Shown one piece after another: positions 1-8,045 of a stretch of 27,864 nucleotides of DNA. The notes below the pieces were generated by a model that worked only from the letters and a program-made list of their open reading frames with translations, had not been told where the DNA came from and made no database searches. Made by a program: the position numbers and the translations under genes. Origin of the DNA: Peptococcaceae bacterium BRH_c23 (lineage in GTDB: Bacteria; Bacillota_B; Desulfitobacteriia; Desulfitobacteriales; Desulfitobacteriaceae); assembly GCA_000961805.1 (NCBI GenBank), contig LADV01000176.1, positions 1 to 27,864 of the forward strand. Direction: 5' to 3'. Position 1 is the first letter of the stretch; every line of letters begins with the position of its first letter.

Positions 1-1
1 G

Positions 2-367
2 TATCGAGAGAAAAACAAGATTGAAGAAGCTTTTCGAGAGATGAAATCACAACTTGCATTACGTCCCATCTATTTGACACGGCCAGAGCGAGTGAAAGCC
101 CATGTGACCATCTGCATCTTAGCTTACTTGCTGATAAACTCAATCGAGATGATGCTCAGGAAAGCGGAAATCACACAGTCGTCTGAAGAACTGCTGCGAC
201 AAGTGAGTAGCTGTCGATTAAATCAGGTTGGGTTAAAAAATTCTTCTCAACGTTCATTAACTATTACAGAGATGACTGACCAGCAGGAAAAATTGGTCAA
301 ATTATTTAGTTGTGAAAAAATGATGAAGCCGAAAGTGATTAACCAGTTCAATAATTTCTTACTGTAA
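2..367 (+). pseudogene. 3' end of an IS4/IS1634-type transposase (cut by window edge)
   Basis: The open frame enters from the left edge and encodes about 121 residues, ending in TAA. It begins YREKNKIEEAFREMKSQ, which fits the Y-(2)R-(3)E-(6)K signature around the last catalytic Glu of IS4-superfamily DDE transposases. The following stretch (RPIYLTRPERVKAHVTICILAYLL) is typical of the C-terminal end of IS1634/IS4 proteins. Only the C-terminal part is visible, so it cannot be said whether the element is intact; 'pseudogene' here means partial in this window. An in-frame ATG at 41 is internal and should not be taken as the start. The right end of the element probably lies within about 370-460, where GTCGCCAAACTCGGGATAG (441-459) could be the terminal repeat; the left end needed to confirm this is missing. 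Confidence 0.8.
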
Positions 368-471
368 AACATGTTGTAGTGACAAAACGCTTTCTTACGC
401 ATGGTCTAAAGCCTTGCTACGCCTGGGTCTGGAAAAAAATGTCGCCAAACTCGGGATAGAACTTTAGAATC

Positions 472-514
472 TTTTTATAAAATTTTTATAATTGCTTTAA
501 AACGAGTTTAAAAC
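472..514 (+). promoter_or_regulatory. Candidate response-regulator binding site (paired 11-bp direct repeats)
   Basis: TTTTTATAA occurs at 472-480 and 483-491, and TTTAAAAC at 496-503 and 507-514. Within each pair the repeats are exactly 11 bp apart, one helical turn, which is the usual spacing of half-sites bound by OmpR/PhoB-type dimers. The downstream pair covers the place where a -35 box would lie, and no good -35 hexamer is present, so this looks like a class II activator site. The OmpR-type regulator at 2700-3386 is the obvious candidate binder (inference). Confidence 0.5.
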
Positions 515-521
515 CTCCCGC

Positions 522-527
522 TATAAT
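522..527 (+). promoter_or_regulatory. -10 box TATAAT for the His-rich protein gene
   Basis: A perfect TATAAT lies 33 bp before the ATG at 561. No TTGACA-like sequence sits 16-18 bp upstream; that position is occupied by the TTTAAAAC repeats, suggesting activator dependence. Confidence 0.55.
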
Positions 528-560
528 CAATTTGTAGCAAAAAACAGGGAGGTCGTTTAG

Positions 561-1244
561 ATGAGTAAACTGAAACTTATGTACGATGTGATTTCCATAT
601 TGAAAGAGAAGGAGGTTATTAGTGGTATTTTTCAAGCGGAAGCCAAGAAAGATCAACTACAATTAGTAAGCTTTACGAATGAATTTGAAAAGAATCTTTC
701 CAGCGGTGAGACCAAAGTCAAGATTAGTACAGAACTGGATTGTGATGGCAAGAAAGTGAAACATGAAAGCCAAACCGAGTTTACAATGCAGGACTGCTGC
801 GCTGGGCATAGGCATCATGGCTTTATGAAACATATGCATCATACCCACCACGATAATGGTCAAAACAATGGGGATTTAAAATGTGGAGGGTTTAAAGGGA
901 AATTAACGAAACTGGCGTTTGTACTAAGTATTTTTAATCAAATTAAGGTTGATGAGAAAGAGGATAAGTCCGTCTTTTTATCCTTAAGCCTAAATGATAT
1001 TCCGGATGACATTAAAAAAACCTTCCAGGAAAGATGTAGTCAGGGAAAAATGTCCGAGCATCATCAACATCACGGCTGTATAAAGGAGTTCTGTGCCTTG
1101 AAAGATCCAAAGATCGAGGTTAAGGTTTGGATCAAAAAGACTAGAGAAGTAGAAAAGCTTGTGGTGACCGTTGATGGAAAGCAAGTCAATGAACTTAATG
1201 AAAACCATGATATGAGTCTATTGGCAGAATTGCGTCTAACTTAA
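561..1244 (+). CDS. His-rich hypothetical protein linked to a two-component system
   Basis: This gene encodes 227 residues and belongs to no family I recognise. Its start is well set by AGGGAGG (546-552), 8 nt before the ATG. There is no signal peptide or membrane segment, so it is probably cytoplasmic. Its distinctive feature is a Cys/His-rich block at about residues 76-112 (DCCAGHRHHGFMKHMHHTHH, then a Cys), with a second cluster (SEHHQHHGCIKEFCALKD) at about 165-183. The outer parts are charged and mixed alpha/beta. Such clusters usually bind transition metals. The next gene is a sensor kinase that itself has a His-rich N-terminus, so the protein may be a metal buffer or an accessory or target of that system. 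A strong terminator follows, making it its own transcription unit, and its promoter carries OmpR-type repeats. Function is unproven. Confidence 0.85.
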   Translation: MSKLKLMYDVISILKEKEVISGIFQAEAKKDQLQLVSFTNEFEKNLSSGETKVKISTELDCDGKKVKHESQTEFTMQDCCAGHRHHGFMKHMHHTHHDNGQNNGDLKCGGFKGKLTKLAFVLSIFNQIKVDEKEDKSVFLSLSLNDIPDDIKKTFQERCSQGKMSEHHQHHGCIKEFCALKDPKIEVKVWIKKTREVEKLVVTVDGKQVNELNENHDMSLLAELRLT

Positions 1245-1284
1245 CTAAACCAAGTCAGAAAAGAATTTTCCTCCTTTAAACCGA

Positions 1285-1318
1285 GGACGCAAAACAATGA
1301 TTTGTTTTGCGTCCTTTA
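1285..1318 (+). terminator. Rho-independent terminator after the His-rich protein gene
   Basis: A perfect 13-bp stem (1285-1297 with 1302-1314, GGACGCAAAACAA) with a 4-nt loop TGAT is followed by a short T run. Confidence 0.85.
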
Positions 1319-1454
1319 ATAGATATAATGAATACGATAAGCTTCAATGAAGGTTAAGGAACAATGGTTATAGTCACTCTGATTAGTTTTGATTAACTTG
1401 ATTAAAGCAAAACTAAATTGGTACTGTAGTGTTTAAAATTAGAAGGAAGCATCG

Positions 1455-1475
1455 ATGGGTGAACTTATGTGTTGA
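1455..1475 (+). CDS. Possible 6-codon leader ORF overlapping the kinase start
   Basis: AGAAGGAAG (1441-1449) is well placed for the ATG at 1455, which opens a frame MGELMC ending at TGA 1473-1475. It overlaps the presumed GTG start of the kinase at 1469 in another frame. It could couple kinase translation to an upstream initiation event, or simply be chance. Confidence 0.2.
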   Translation: MGELMC

Positions 1476-2722
1476 AGAGAATGATAAAACGTCTTATGAG
1501 AAAATTAAAAAAAGGAAAGAACGTTCACCATAGCGGTCATCGGGAATTCCGCAGAAAACAACTGGAATTCCATGAGCAGCAACGTGAATTATGTTGTCAT
1601 CAGGAATTTCAGAGAAAACATCGGGAATTCAATCAGTTTCATAAGTCTCTTCGTTTTTTACGTCCAGTTAGCATCGTATTTAACTTAATCATTCTATACT
1701 TACTATTTAAATGGGTAGGTATTAAGTCAATTAGTATTTTTTTTGCAGTATTTATAATTATTAAAGAAATCTTGCAGTTTTCTTTTCTCTGGCGTTTAGA
1801 GAAGAGGGTATTTAAACCCATTCATAAGCTTAAAGATGGAGTGGAAGAGATTTCTAAAGGGAATTATAATGTTAAAGTGGAGAGCGACGTAATGAATGAT
1901 CTCGGATTCATTGGGCTTTTAGTGGATTCTTTTAATGAAATGGCCCAAAAGTTACAAGCAAGTGAGAAAGTGAAGTCCGAGTATGAAGAAAATAGAAAGA
2001 TGCTCGTTGCTAATATTTCACATGATCTTAAGACACCTATCTCAACAGTTCAAGGGTATATTGAAGCGATTTTGGACGGGGTCGTTATATCACCGGAAAA
2101 ACGGACGATGTACCTTAAAACGATCTATCAAAATACAGTTTATATGGATAAATTGATCGATGATCTCTTTTTGTTTTCTAAGTTGGATCTGCAAAAACTG
2201 GATTTTCAGTTTGAAAATGTACAAGTAAGAGCTTTTATGGATGATTTGATGGAAGAATTTAAGTTTGAACTTGAAGAAAAGCAGTGTAATTTTTATTATC
2301 TGAATAAGATGGAAGGTGATTGCCTGATTAATATTGATAGGAAAAGATTATATCAGGCTTTTAGGAATATTATTGGAAATGCTGTTAAATATGGATCTAA
2401 TCAGGATTTAACCATCAAGATAGAACTGGATAGACAAGACGATTTTATAGGTATTAATATCGAAGATAATGGACCGGGAATTCCTGAAGACAAACTTCCT
2501 AATATTTTCAATAGATTTTACAGAATTGATAACGAGCGTACAAAAGACTTAATGAGTACTGGCCTTGGACTTGCCATTGCTAAGGAACTTGTGCAAGCCC
2601 ATGGAGGATCAATTACTGTATTAAGTCTGGAAAGAGAGGGCGCTTGTTTTACAATACGGCTCCCAATTCTTATCAAAAATGATTTGGAAAGAGGTAGGTA
2701 TGAAACGGATTTTAATTATTGA
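1469..2722 (+). CDS. Membrane sensor histidine kinase with His-rich N-terminus
   Basis: This 417-residue kinase autophosphorylates on His and passes phosphate to the regulator encoded just downstream. Residues 1-60 are basic and His-rich, with repeated HREF/HQEF plus RK units and a CCH motif. Two closely spaced membrane helices follow (about 66-82 and 86-103), so there is almost no extracytoplasmic sensor domain. A HAMP linker (about 110-165) leads to the H-box ANISHDLKTP, phosphoacceptor His185. The ATPase domain shows the N box (FRNIIGNAVKYG), G1 (DNGPGIPED) and G2 (STGLGLAIAKE). The likely start is GTG 1469, with GGTGA at 1458-1462 as ribosome site; ATG 1481 is an alternative. Its end overlaps the regulator by 23 nt, so the two are translationally coupled. 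I infer that the His-rich cytoplasmic segment senses a metal or pH; this is not shown. Confidence 0.92.
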   Translation: MLKRMIKRLMRKLKKGKNVHHSGHREFRRKQLEFHEQQRELCCHQEFQRKHREFNQFHKSLRFLRPVSIVFNLIILYLLFKWVGIKSISIFFAVFIIIKEILQFSFLWRLEKRVFKPIHKLKDGVEEISKGNYNVKVESDVMNDLGFIGLLVDSFNEMAQKLQASEKVKSEYEENRKMLVANISHDLKTPISTVQGYIEAILDGVVISPEKRTMYLKTIYQNTVYMDKLIDDLFLFSKLDLQKLDFQFENVQVRAFMDDLMEEFKFELEEKQCNFYYLNKMEGDCLINIDRKRLYQAFRNIIGNAVKYGSNQDLTIKIELDRQDDFIGINIEDNGPGIPEDKLPNIFNRFYRIDNERTKDLMSTGLGLAIAKELVQAHGGSITVLSLEREGACFTIRLPILIKNDLERGRYETDFNY

Positions 2723-3386
2723 AGATGATCAAAATATTGCTGAACTAGAACGAGATTATCTTCAATTAAATGGATATGAAGTGGATATTGTACAAGATGG
2801 AGCACAGGGTCTGAGGATGGCCTTGACGGGCCAATATAATGTTATCATTGTGGATTTAATGTTGCCAGGTAAAGATGGATATCAAATCACCAAAGAAGTT
2901 CGCGATAAATTTGAGATTCCTGTGCTCATCGTGTCTGCTAAAAATGAGGATATCGATAAAATTAGAGGACTTGGTTATGGAGCTGATGATTATTTAACAA
3001 AACCATTTAGCCCTGCGGAGTTGGTGGCAAGGGTTAAATCTCATATTACAAGATATGAACGTCTGAAAGGCAAAACAGTAGCTTCTGAAATAATAAACCA
3101 CAGAGGATTGGAGATAAATACAGCATCCCATAAAGTCTTTGTTAATGGGAAAGAAGTTCAAATGACGACAACAGAATATGGATTGCTAGTGTTTTTTGCC
3201 ACAAATCCAAATATTGTTTTTAGTAAAGAACATATTTTCGAGACTATATGGGGGAATGAATACTTTGGAGATAGTGCAACCGTACCTGTTCATGTACAAA
3301 AGATAAGAAAAAAGATCGAAAGAGACCCTTCAAATCCGGAATTTATCGAAACTTTATGGGGAACGGGATATAGATTTAATTCTTGA
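2700..3386 (+). CDS. OmpR/PhoB-family response regulator
   Basis: A 228-residue two-domain regulator. The receiver domain has the acidic pair D9/D10, phosphoacceptor Asp52 (IIVDLMLPGKDGY), Ser79 in the switch position (LIVSAKNED) and Lys101 (LTKPFSP). The C-terminal winged helix carries the usual EYGLLVFFATNPN, VFSKEHIFETIWG and VHVQKIRKKIE segments and the WGTGYRF end. The ATG at 2700 is chosen over an upstream in-frame ATG at 2679 because AGAGG (2690-2694) lies 5 nt before it and the protein then starts MKRILIIEDD as the family does. It is the partner of the overlapping kinase. The 11-bp repeats upstream of the gene at 561 are its best candidate target. Confidence 0.95.
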   Translation: MKRILIIEDDQNIAELERDYLQLNGYEVDIVQDGAQGLRMALTGQYNVIIVDLMLPGKDGYQITKEVRDKFEIPVLIVSAKNEDIDKIRGLGYGADDYLTKPFSPAELVARVKSHITRYERLKGKTVASEIINHRGLEINTASHKVFVNGKEVQMTTTEYGLLVFFATNPNIVFSKEHIFETIWGNEYFGDSATVPVHVQKIRKKIERDPSNPEFIETLWGTGYRFNS

Positions 3387-3427
3387 CACTTTACGGCGGC
3401 AACAAGTGGTAAATGGATAAAAGGGGG

Positions 3428-3448
3428 CGCAGTTCATTTTGAACCGCG
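3428..3448. terminator. Possible bidirectional terminator between convergent genes
   Basis: GTTCA (3432-3436) and TGAAC (3440-3444) pair around a TTT loop, extended by a GC-rich base after one mismatch. It lies between the convergent regulator gene and the minus-strand MocR gene. The flanking T runs are modest. Confidence 0.4.
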
Positions 3449-3462
3449 AGATACTTTTACGT

Positions 3463-5016
3463 TTACACCAAAGGTTCGGTAAAACGAGGCCGGTTAGTCG
3501 TACCTTTAGTTTGAGATTGATTTAACATCTCCGTAATAGCCTCGCAGAGGCGGTAAATCCCTTCTCGAATCGTTGTTTCCGAATGACGACAGAAACAAAG
3601 TCTAATCCGGTCTTTCCCTCCGGAGTTAACATAAAAGGCATTCCCTGGGACAAACGTCACTTTCTTTTCTGCTGCTTTGGTGAGCAGCGCTGCGGCTTTC
3701 ATGCCAGGCGGCAGTTCACACCACAAGTAATAACCACCTTCCGGGACTGTCCAGGATAAGCCCTGAGGCGCAAACTCCTTTAAAGCGTACACCATGGCAT
3801 CGCGTTGACACTTATATTGTTTTCTAACGATTAGAAGGTGTTCGTCCAGCAGTCCTCGTTTACAAAATTCTGTCATAACCCACTGAGCGGTCGTGCTGGT
3901 ATGGAGGTCAACGTGCTGTTTGGCAAGGGATAATTGCTCTAGTACTGGGGTAGGTGCCACACACCAGCCGAGGCGAAGTCCAGGAAATAGTATTTTGGAG
4001 AACGTTCCCAGATAGATAACATGTCCATACTCATCTAAGGACTTAAGAGAAGGGAAGGGCTGATTTCCGTAAAACAGTTCGCTATAGGGATCATCTTCCA
4101 CGATCGGTACATGGTATTGATAGGCCAATTTAAGAAGCTGTTGCCGTCGTGCCAGACTCGTGGTTATCCCGGAAGGATTCTGGAATGTCGGAAGGGTGTA
4201 GATGAATTTAGGCCTATGTCGTGCTAAGATTTGTTCTAAGACATCTATTCTTAAACCTTCCTGATCTAACGGTACAGTAAGGATATGGGCGCCTGATGCC
4301 TTAAAAACACCAATAGCTCCAAGGAAAGAAGGTTCCTCCATGACGATGTAATCTCCTGGCTCCAAGAAAACCTTAGTTAGAAGATCAAGCCCCTGTTGAG
4401 AACCGGAGGTTATTAAAATAGTCTGGGCTTGAGTGCGTATGCCTCTCTGACTAAGCCAATCCGCTATATATTGGCGCAGGGGATAATGACCAATGGTAGG
4501 TCCGTATTCGAAGGCTTGCCAATTGCCGGGGCGCATGACCTCCTGGCTTATTTGACTAAATTCCTGAAGCGGATAGTATTCACCTGCTGGGGATCCCAAG
4601 GCGAAAGAAATCTGATCCTCTTCACCAATCTCATCCAATATTGACGCCAAGACGGGATTATGCAGGCGCTCTGACTGTCTGGTATAAAAATTTTGCCAAG
4701 ATATCGGCTGTACAGGCGCACCCAGTGCCTCAGAATCGTTGGCATTTGTAAAACGGTCATGAGAAGGGCCTACTGGCTGAGGGGGGCTTACGATGGTCCC
4801 TTTGCCAACGTGTGGCTGAATCAATCCATCGGCTACCAGTTCATGGTAGGCATTGACCACGGTGCTGCGATTGACGCCTAAGGTGGTTGCCAGCTTTCGC
4901 TCAGGCGGGAGGCGGAAACCGGGAGGAAGATCATTAGCTAGGATGAGTTGACGAATCTGGCTCCTGATCTGTAAGTAAAGCGGCGTCTTACCGGAACGGT
5001 CTATGTGCAGTTTCAT
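3463..5016 (-). CDS. MocR-family regulator (GntR winged helix fused to aminotransferase fold)
   Basis: The 517-residue protein has the MocR layout. Residues 1-75 form a GntR winged helix (TPLYLQIRSQIRQLI, LPPERKLATTLGVNRSTVVNAYHEL, GKGTIV). A linker of some 50 residues leads to a type I aminotransferase domain. PLP-binding residues are in place: the YTLPTFQNPSG segment, EDDPY (Asp308/309), Lys341 in GTFSKILFPG and the RLGW Arg. Proteins of this kind (GabR, PdxR) sense PLP-amino acid adducts and control nearby amino acid or vitamin B6 genes. The ATG at 5016 has GAGGG about 10 nt upstream. It follows a same-strand aminotransferase gene by 91 bp and is probably co-transcribed with it. The effector is unknown. 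Confidence 0.93.
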   Translation of the reverse strand: MKLHIDRSGKTPLYLQIRSQIRQLILANDLPPGFRLPPERKLATTLGVNRSTVVNAYHELVADGLIQPHVGKGTIVSPPQPVGPSHDRFTNANDSEALGAPVQPISWQNFYTRQSERLHNPVLASILDEIGEEDQISFALGSPAGEYYPLQEFSQISQEVMRPGNWQAFEYGPTIGHYPLRQYIADWLSQRGIRTQAQTILITSGSQQGLDLLTKVFLEPGDYIVMEEPSFLGAIGVFKASGAHILTVPLDQEGLRIDVLEQILARHRPKFIYTLPTFQNPSGITTSLARRQQLLKLAYQYHVPIVEDDPYSELFYGNQPFPSLKSLDEYGHVIYLGTFSKILFPGLRLGWCVAPTPVLEQLSLAKQHVDLHTSTTAQWVMTEFCKRGLLDEHLLIVRKQYKCQRDAMVYALKEFAPQGLSWTVPEGGYYLWCELPPGMKAAALLTKAAEKKVTFVPGNAFYVNSGGKDRIRLCFCRHSETTIREGIYRLCEAITEMLNQSQTKGTTNRPRFTEPLV

Positions 5017-5107
5017 GATGCGTTTTCCCTCAATTCGGTGGTGAAGTGCGAAACTCGATGTCGAGGCCTGATGTTCGAAGTTTTGATATTCGGACTTCGT
5101 ATCCCCT

Positions 5108-6286
5108 TTAAAGTGTCAGTATAGTTGCCAAGAGTTTAATTCCCTGTTGTATTTGCAGCGGTGTAGGGTTGGAAAAATTTAATCTCATGCTACTGCAGCT
5201 TCCTTCGTCCGTAAAAAAATGCGCTCCCGGAACATAGGCTACATTACCCGTCAGGACAGAGGGCAGGAGGTTAACCGTGTCATATTTTTCTGGTAGGGTT
5301 AGCCAAATAAACATACCTCCGGTTGGCTTGGTCCAGATGGCTTGATTGGAGAAGTTCTCCTGGAGTTCACTGAGCATAAGATCTCTGCGTACTTTATAGG
5401 CTTGACGAATCGTTTCGATGTGTTGATTGGCGTCAAAATGGTTTAGGTAGTAGTGGGTAGCCCTTTGTAAGAGAGTGCTGGTGTGCAAATCAGTTCCTTG
5501 TTTTGCTACCACGAGTTTGGCTATCAGGCTCTTTCCGGCAACGATCCAACCGAGTCGAAGTCCGGGGGCTAGTGTTTTAGAAAAGGTACCAAGGTAAATC
5601 ACCTCGTCCTCGGTGGAGAAAGACCTGATAGCTGGTAAGGCAGAACCTTCATAGCGGAGTTCACCGTAGGGATCATCCTCTATTATAGGAACCCCGTACT
5701 TACTCGCTACGCGGAGAACCGCCTTTCGTTCTTCGATAGTAAGGGTGGTACCGGTAGGATTCTGATAAGTGGGAGCAAGGTAAATGAGCTTGGGACGGTT
5801 CAGTTTTATAGATACTTCGAGAGCGATGTCATCAATTCCTGCCGCATTTGTAGGAATGGTCGCAAAATTGGCCTGGTAACTGCGAAAGGTTTGGATGGCT
5901 CCAAGATAACTCGGGTTTTGAAGGAGCACTACATCCCCAGGATCAAGAAAGAGCTTGGCAATGAGATCCAATCCTTGTTGTGAGCCGTTGGTAAGAAAAA
6001 TGTTGTCTGCTTCAGAGGGGATCCCCTTAGAGCGCATTTGGTCGGATATCTCCTCACGTAAGGGTAAATATCCTTCGGTAGTTCCGTATTGGAGGACAGA
6101 AGGGTCGCCTGCTCCAAGAACTTGAGCATAAGACTCCCTGATTTCGGAGAGTGGAAATAACTCTGGGGCTGGAAGACCACCAGCAAAAGAAATGATATGC
6201 GGTTGTTCAGCAAGTTTTAGAAGTTCACGAATCGCTGAATTTTCCATGTGGGTTACCCTTTTGGCATAGGTATGTTGCATAACCAT
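5108..6286 (-). CDS. PLP-dependent class I/II aminotransferase (2-aminoadipate/aromatic type)
   Basis: This 392-residue enzyme belongs to the fold I aminotransferase group related to LysN and MocR C-terminal domains. Visible motifs are ISFAGGLPAPELFP near the N-terminus, YGTTEGYLPLRE, LTNGSQQGLDL, APTYQNPTGTT, EDDPYGEL, the PLP lysine Lys237 in YLGTFSKTLAPG and the substrate-carboxylate region RLGW/MRLNFS. It should transfer an amino group between an amino acid and a 2-oxo acid; the substrate cannot be named. The ATG at 6286 is preferred over an upstream in-frame ATG at 6388 because TAGGGGG lies a few bases before it and a TATAAT promoter falls inside the longer frame. The MocR gene downstream probably regulates it. 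Confidence 0.9.
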   Translation of the reverse strand: MVMQHTYAKRVTHMENSAIRELLKLAEQPHIISFAGGLPAPELFPLSEIRESYAQVLGAGDPSVLQYGTTEGYLPLREEISDQMRSKGIPSEADNIFLTNGSQQGLDLIAKLFLDPGDVVLLQNPSYLGAIQTFRSYQANFATIPTNAAGIDDIALEVSIKLNRPKLIYLAPTYQNPTGTTLTIEERKAVLRVASKYGVPIIEDDPYGELRYEGSALPAIRSFSTEDEVIYLGTFSKTLAPGLRLGWIVAGKSLIAKLVVAKQGTDLHTSTLLQRATHYYLNHFDANQHIETIRQAYKVRRDLMLSELQENFSNQAIWTKPTGGMFIWLTLPEKYDTVNLLPSVLTGNVAYVPGAHFFTDEGSCSSMRLNFSNPTPLQIQQGIKLLATILTL

Positions 6287-6311
6287 GTTCCCCCTATCGA
6301 GTTTTAAACTT

Positions 6312-6340
6312 ATTATAGGGGCGAGATTGGCACTTGAAAA
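6312..6340 (-). promoter_or_regulatory. Promoter of the aminotransferase-MocR unit
   Basis: Reading the minus strand, TATAAT (complement of 6312-6317) stands 25 bp before the ATG at 6286. TTTTCA (complement of 6335-6340) is a weak -35 at 17-bp spacing. The CATCCAAT palindrome begins immediately upstream of this -35. Confidence 0.55.
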
Positions 6341-6373
6341 CATCCAATTGGATGATTGTATATAGCATCCAAT
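6341..6373. promoter_or_regulatory. CATCCAAT operator candidate for the MocR regulator
   Basis: A perfect 14-bp palindrome CATCCAATTGGATG (6341-6354) is followed by a third direct copy of CATCCAAT at 6366-6373, 25 bp from the first. MocR regulators such as GabR bind direct repeats separated by a few helical turns upstream of a divergent or target promoter. Position next to the -35 of the aminotransferase unit supports autoregulation. Confidence 0.5.
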
Positions 6374-6528
6374 ATTCAGTGCTGCCACGAGTTAGTCGAT
6401 GTTAGGTAGATTAACCCGAATTTTATCAGGGGCAGTCGTAAAAATGGAAGGTATTTGAAGCAGCATGGAGAAATAAGTAGTTAGACTTTTCGGTTATTGT
6501 AAGAAAGCAAAGAAAGAAAGTGACGCTG

Positions 6529-7500
6529 ATGATTTTTGAACCACTAGGGATTTATAAAGTGAAATTACCCTTGCCATTTAGACTAAATCATGTGAACTGT
6601 CATGCAGTAAAAGGAACCCTTGGTTGGTGGCTCATCGATGCGGGTCTCAGCCGGGAGGCTACAGTTGAAGGGTGGATGCAGTTTTTTGAAGAACATGCTA
6701 TTAAGCCTTCAGATATTAAAGGAATCTATCTAACTCATTTTCACCCGGACCATTATGGATGTGCGGGGTGGCTTCAGAATTACTCAGGTGCTCCAGTCTA
6801 TATTGGGGAAATTGATGCCGATCGGATAGAACGCTACTGGAAAGGTAAATACGCTATTCTCGATGCGCTGGACACCTTGTTTAGGGATAATGGCATGCCT
6901 AATAAGATCGTCAAAGAGACCATCGGTTCCGTTGATAACCTGATTCGTTATACATCTCCACATGCAGAGCTGACAACCTTAAAGGCAGGCCAGGCGGTGA
7001 CAATAGGGGATTTCGAATACCAAGTCATCTTGACACCAGGGCATACGGATGGACATATCTGCTTTTACAATGTAGAACAAGGGGTACTCTTATCAGGGGA
7101 TCACCTCTTGCCTGAAATTTCGTCCAATATTAGTTTGTGGCCCCAAACCGGCGCTGATCCTAACCCCTTGGAAAACTTTCTGCTGGCCATCGACAGTATC
7201 CGGAGCTTGAATTGTAAATTAGTTTTGCCCGCTCACGGCAAGCCGTTCTCCACGGTTGAAGAAAGAATCAGTCAATTAGAGGCTCATCACAAAGCGCGCT
7301 TGCAAGAAATGAAAGACTGTACTGGCAGTGGTGCGACAGCTTATCAAGTCTGCCAACAGGTTTTTAGACAGGATCTCAGCTTTCATGAGCTGCGTTTCGC
7401 CATGGCGGAAACCTTGGCTCACCTCGTGTATTTGACCTATAAAGGTGAATTAAAGGTTTTCACTAAGGCAGGAATCGATAATTATTGCCTTAGTGTATAA
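6529..7500 (+). CDS. MBL-fold metallo-hydrolase
   Basis: A protein of about 323 residues with the metallo-beta-lactamase fold. Ligands for two metal ions are all visible: THFHPDHYG (His70, His72, Asp74, His75), PGHTDGHICF (His172), LSGDHLLP (Asp191) and PAHGKPF (His236). The C-terminal 90 residues (ISQLEAHHKARLQEM onward) resemble the winged-helix tail found in many MBL hydrolases of the glyoxalase II/LACTB2-like group. A thiolester or phosphoester hydrolase role is likely, but no substrate can be named. No strong ribosome site is present; ATG 6529 and GTG 6520 are both possible. It is divergent from the aminotransferase unit and may share the 6287-6519 intergenic region. Confidence 0.88.
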   Translation: MIFEPLGIYKVKLPLPFRLNHVNCHAVKGTLGWWLIDAGLSREATVEGWMQFFEEHAIKPSDIKGIYLTHFHPDHYGCAGWLQNYSGAPVYIGEIDADRIERYWKGKYAILDALDTLFRDNGMPNKIVKETIGSVDNLIRYTSPHAELTTLKAGQAVTIGDFEYQVILTPGHTDGHICFYNVEQGVLLSGDHLLPEISSNISLWPQTGADPNPLENFLLAIDSIRSLNCKLVLPAHGKPFSTVEERISQLEAHHKARLQEMKDCTGSGATAYQVCQQVFRQDLSFHELRFAMAETLAHLVYLTYKGELKVFTKAGIDNYCLSV

Positions 7501-7532
7501 TTGTTTTTTTCACACAGAGAATGGTTAGAAAT

Positions 7533-7564
7533 GCCCTTCATGTTCATTCACGGACATGAAGGGC
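7533..7564 (+). terminator. Terminator-like hairpin after the MBL gene
   Basis: GCCCTTCATGT (7533-7543) pairs perfectly with ACATGAAGGGC (7554-7564). Two further pairs can extend into the loop. The T run after it is weak. Confidence 0.55.
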
Positions 7565-7958
7565 TTATGTATTATCTTGTCTATTGTTGGCATGGCAAAC
7601 TATGCCTTTCCGAGTATCTGATTAAATCAAAAAAGGGACTTTGAGATTTAGTTATTTCCACATAAAGGTGTCTTTAGCCGGCGTATTTGAGTTCCCATAA
7701 TATATTGTTATAACAAAATTCTTAGCTTAGCACCAAAAGTGAGGAGGAAGATTTATCCGATTTTACTATGCGACAATCATGTTACCCCAGCCTTTGCCTT
7801 CATTAGACTTTAGGAGTTTGAGTTACCAAGCATTCTATTTATAGACCAAGCAACACAATTAAGTTCAAATTTAATGACAAAGAGCTTATGTAACAAAAGA
7901 ACGATATATTCCAATCGGCTATTGTTAGCATAAGAGAAAAAAATTCTAGCCAATCATA
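7565..7958. other. Intergenic stretch without a recognised gene
   Basis: No convincing coding region was found on either strand. It holds a small hairpin (GGCAT 7589-7593 with ATGCC 7602-7606), a perfect 12-bp palindrome TTGTTATAACAA (7705-7716) and a strong ribosome-site-like sequence GAGGAGGA (7741-7748) that no nearby start codon follows at normal spacing. These may be the leftovers of a lost gene. Confidence 0.5.
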
Positions 7959-7988
7959 TTGACCACTTGGTCAAAAGGGGCGTATAAT
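7959..7988 (+). promoter_or_regulatory. Promoter and TetR-type operator of the efflux operon
   Basis: -35 TTGACC (7959-7964) and -10 TATAAT (7983-7988) are 18 bp apart. A near-perfect palindrome TTGACCA-CT-TGGTCAA (7959-7974) covers the -35 box, so a bound repressor would block RNA polymerase. Autorepression by the TetR protein encoded next is the natural reading. Confidence 0.8.
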
Positions 7989-8045
7989 CCTATCATCGTT
8001 GATCATAAGCGGTTGGTAAAAGGAGTTTTACAAGGAGCGATAACA

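Noticed and set aside
7768..7806. Small ORF beginning ATG at 7768
   Set aside because: It is only about 12 codons long and the GAGGAGGA sequence is too far upstream to serve it.
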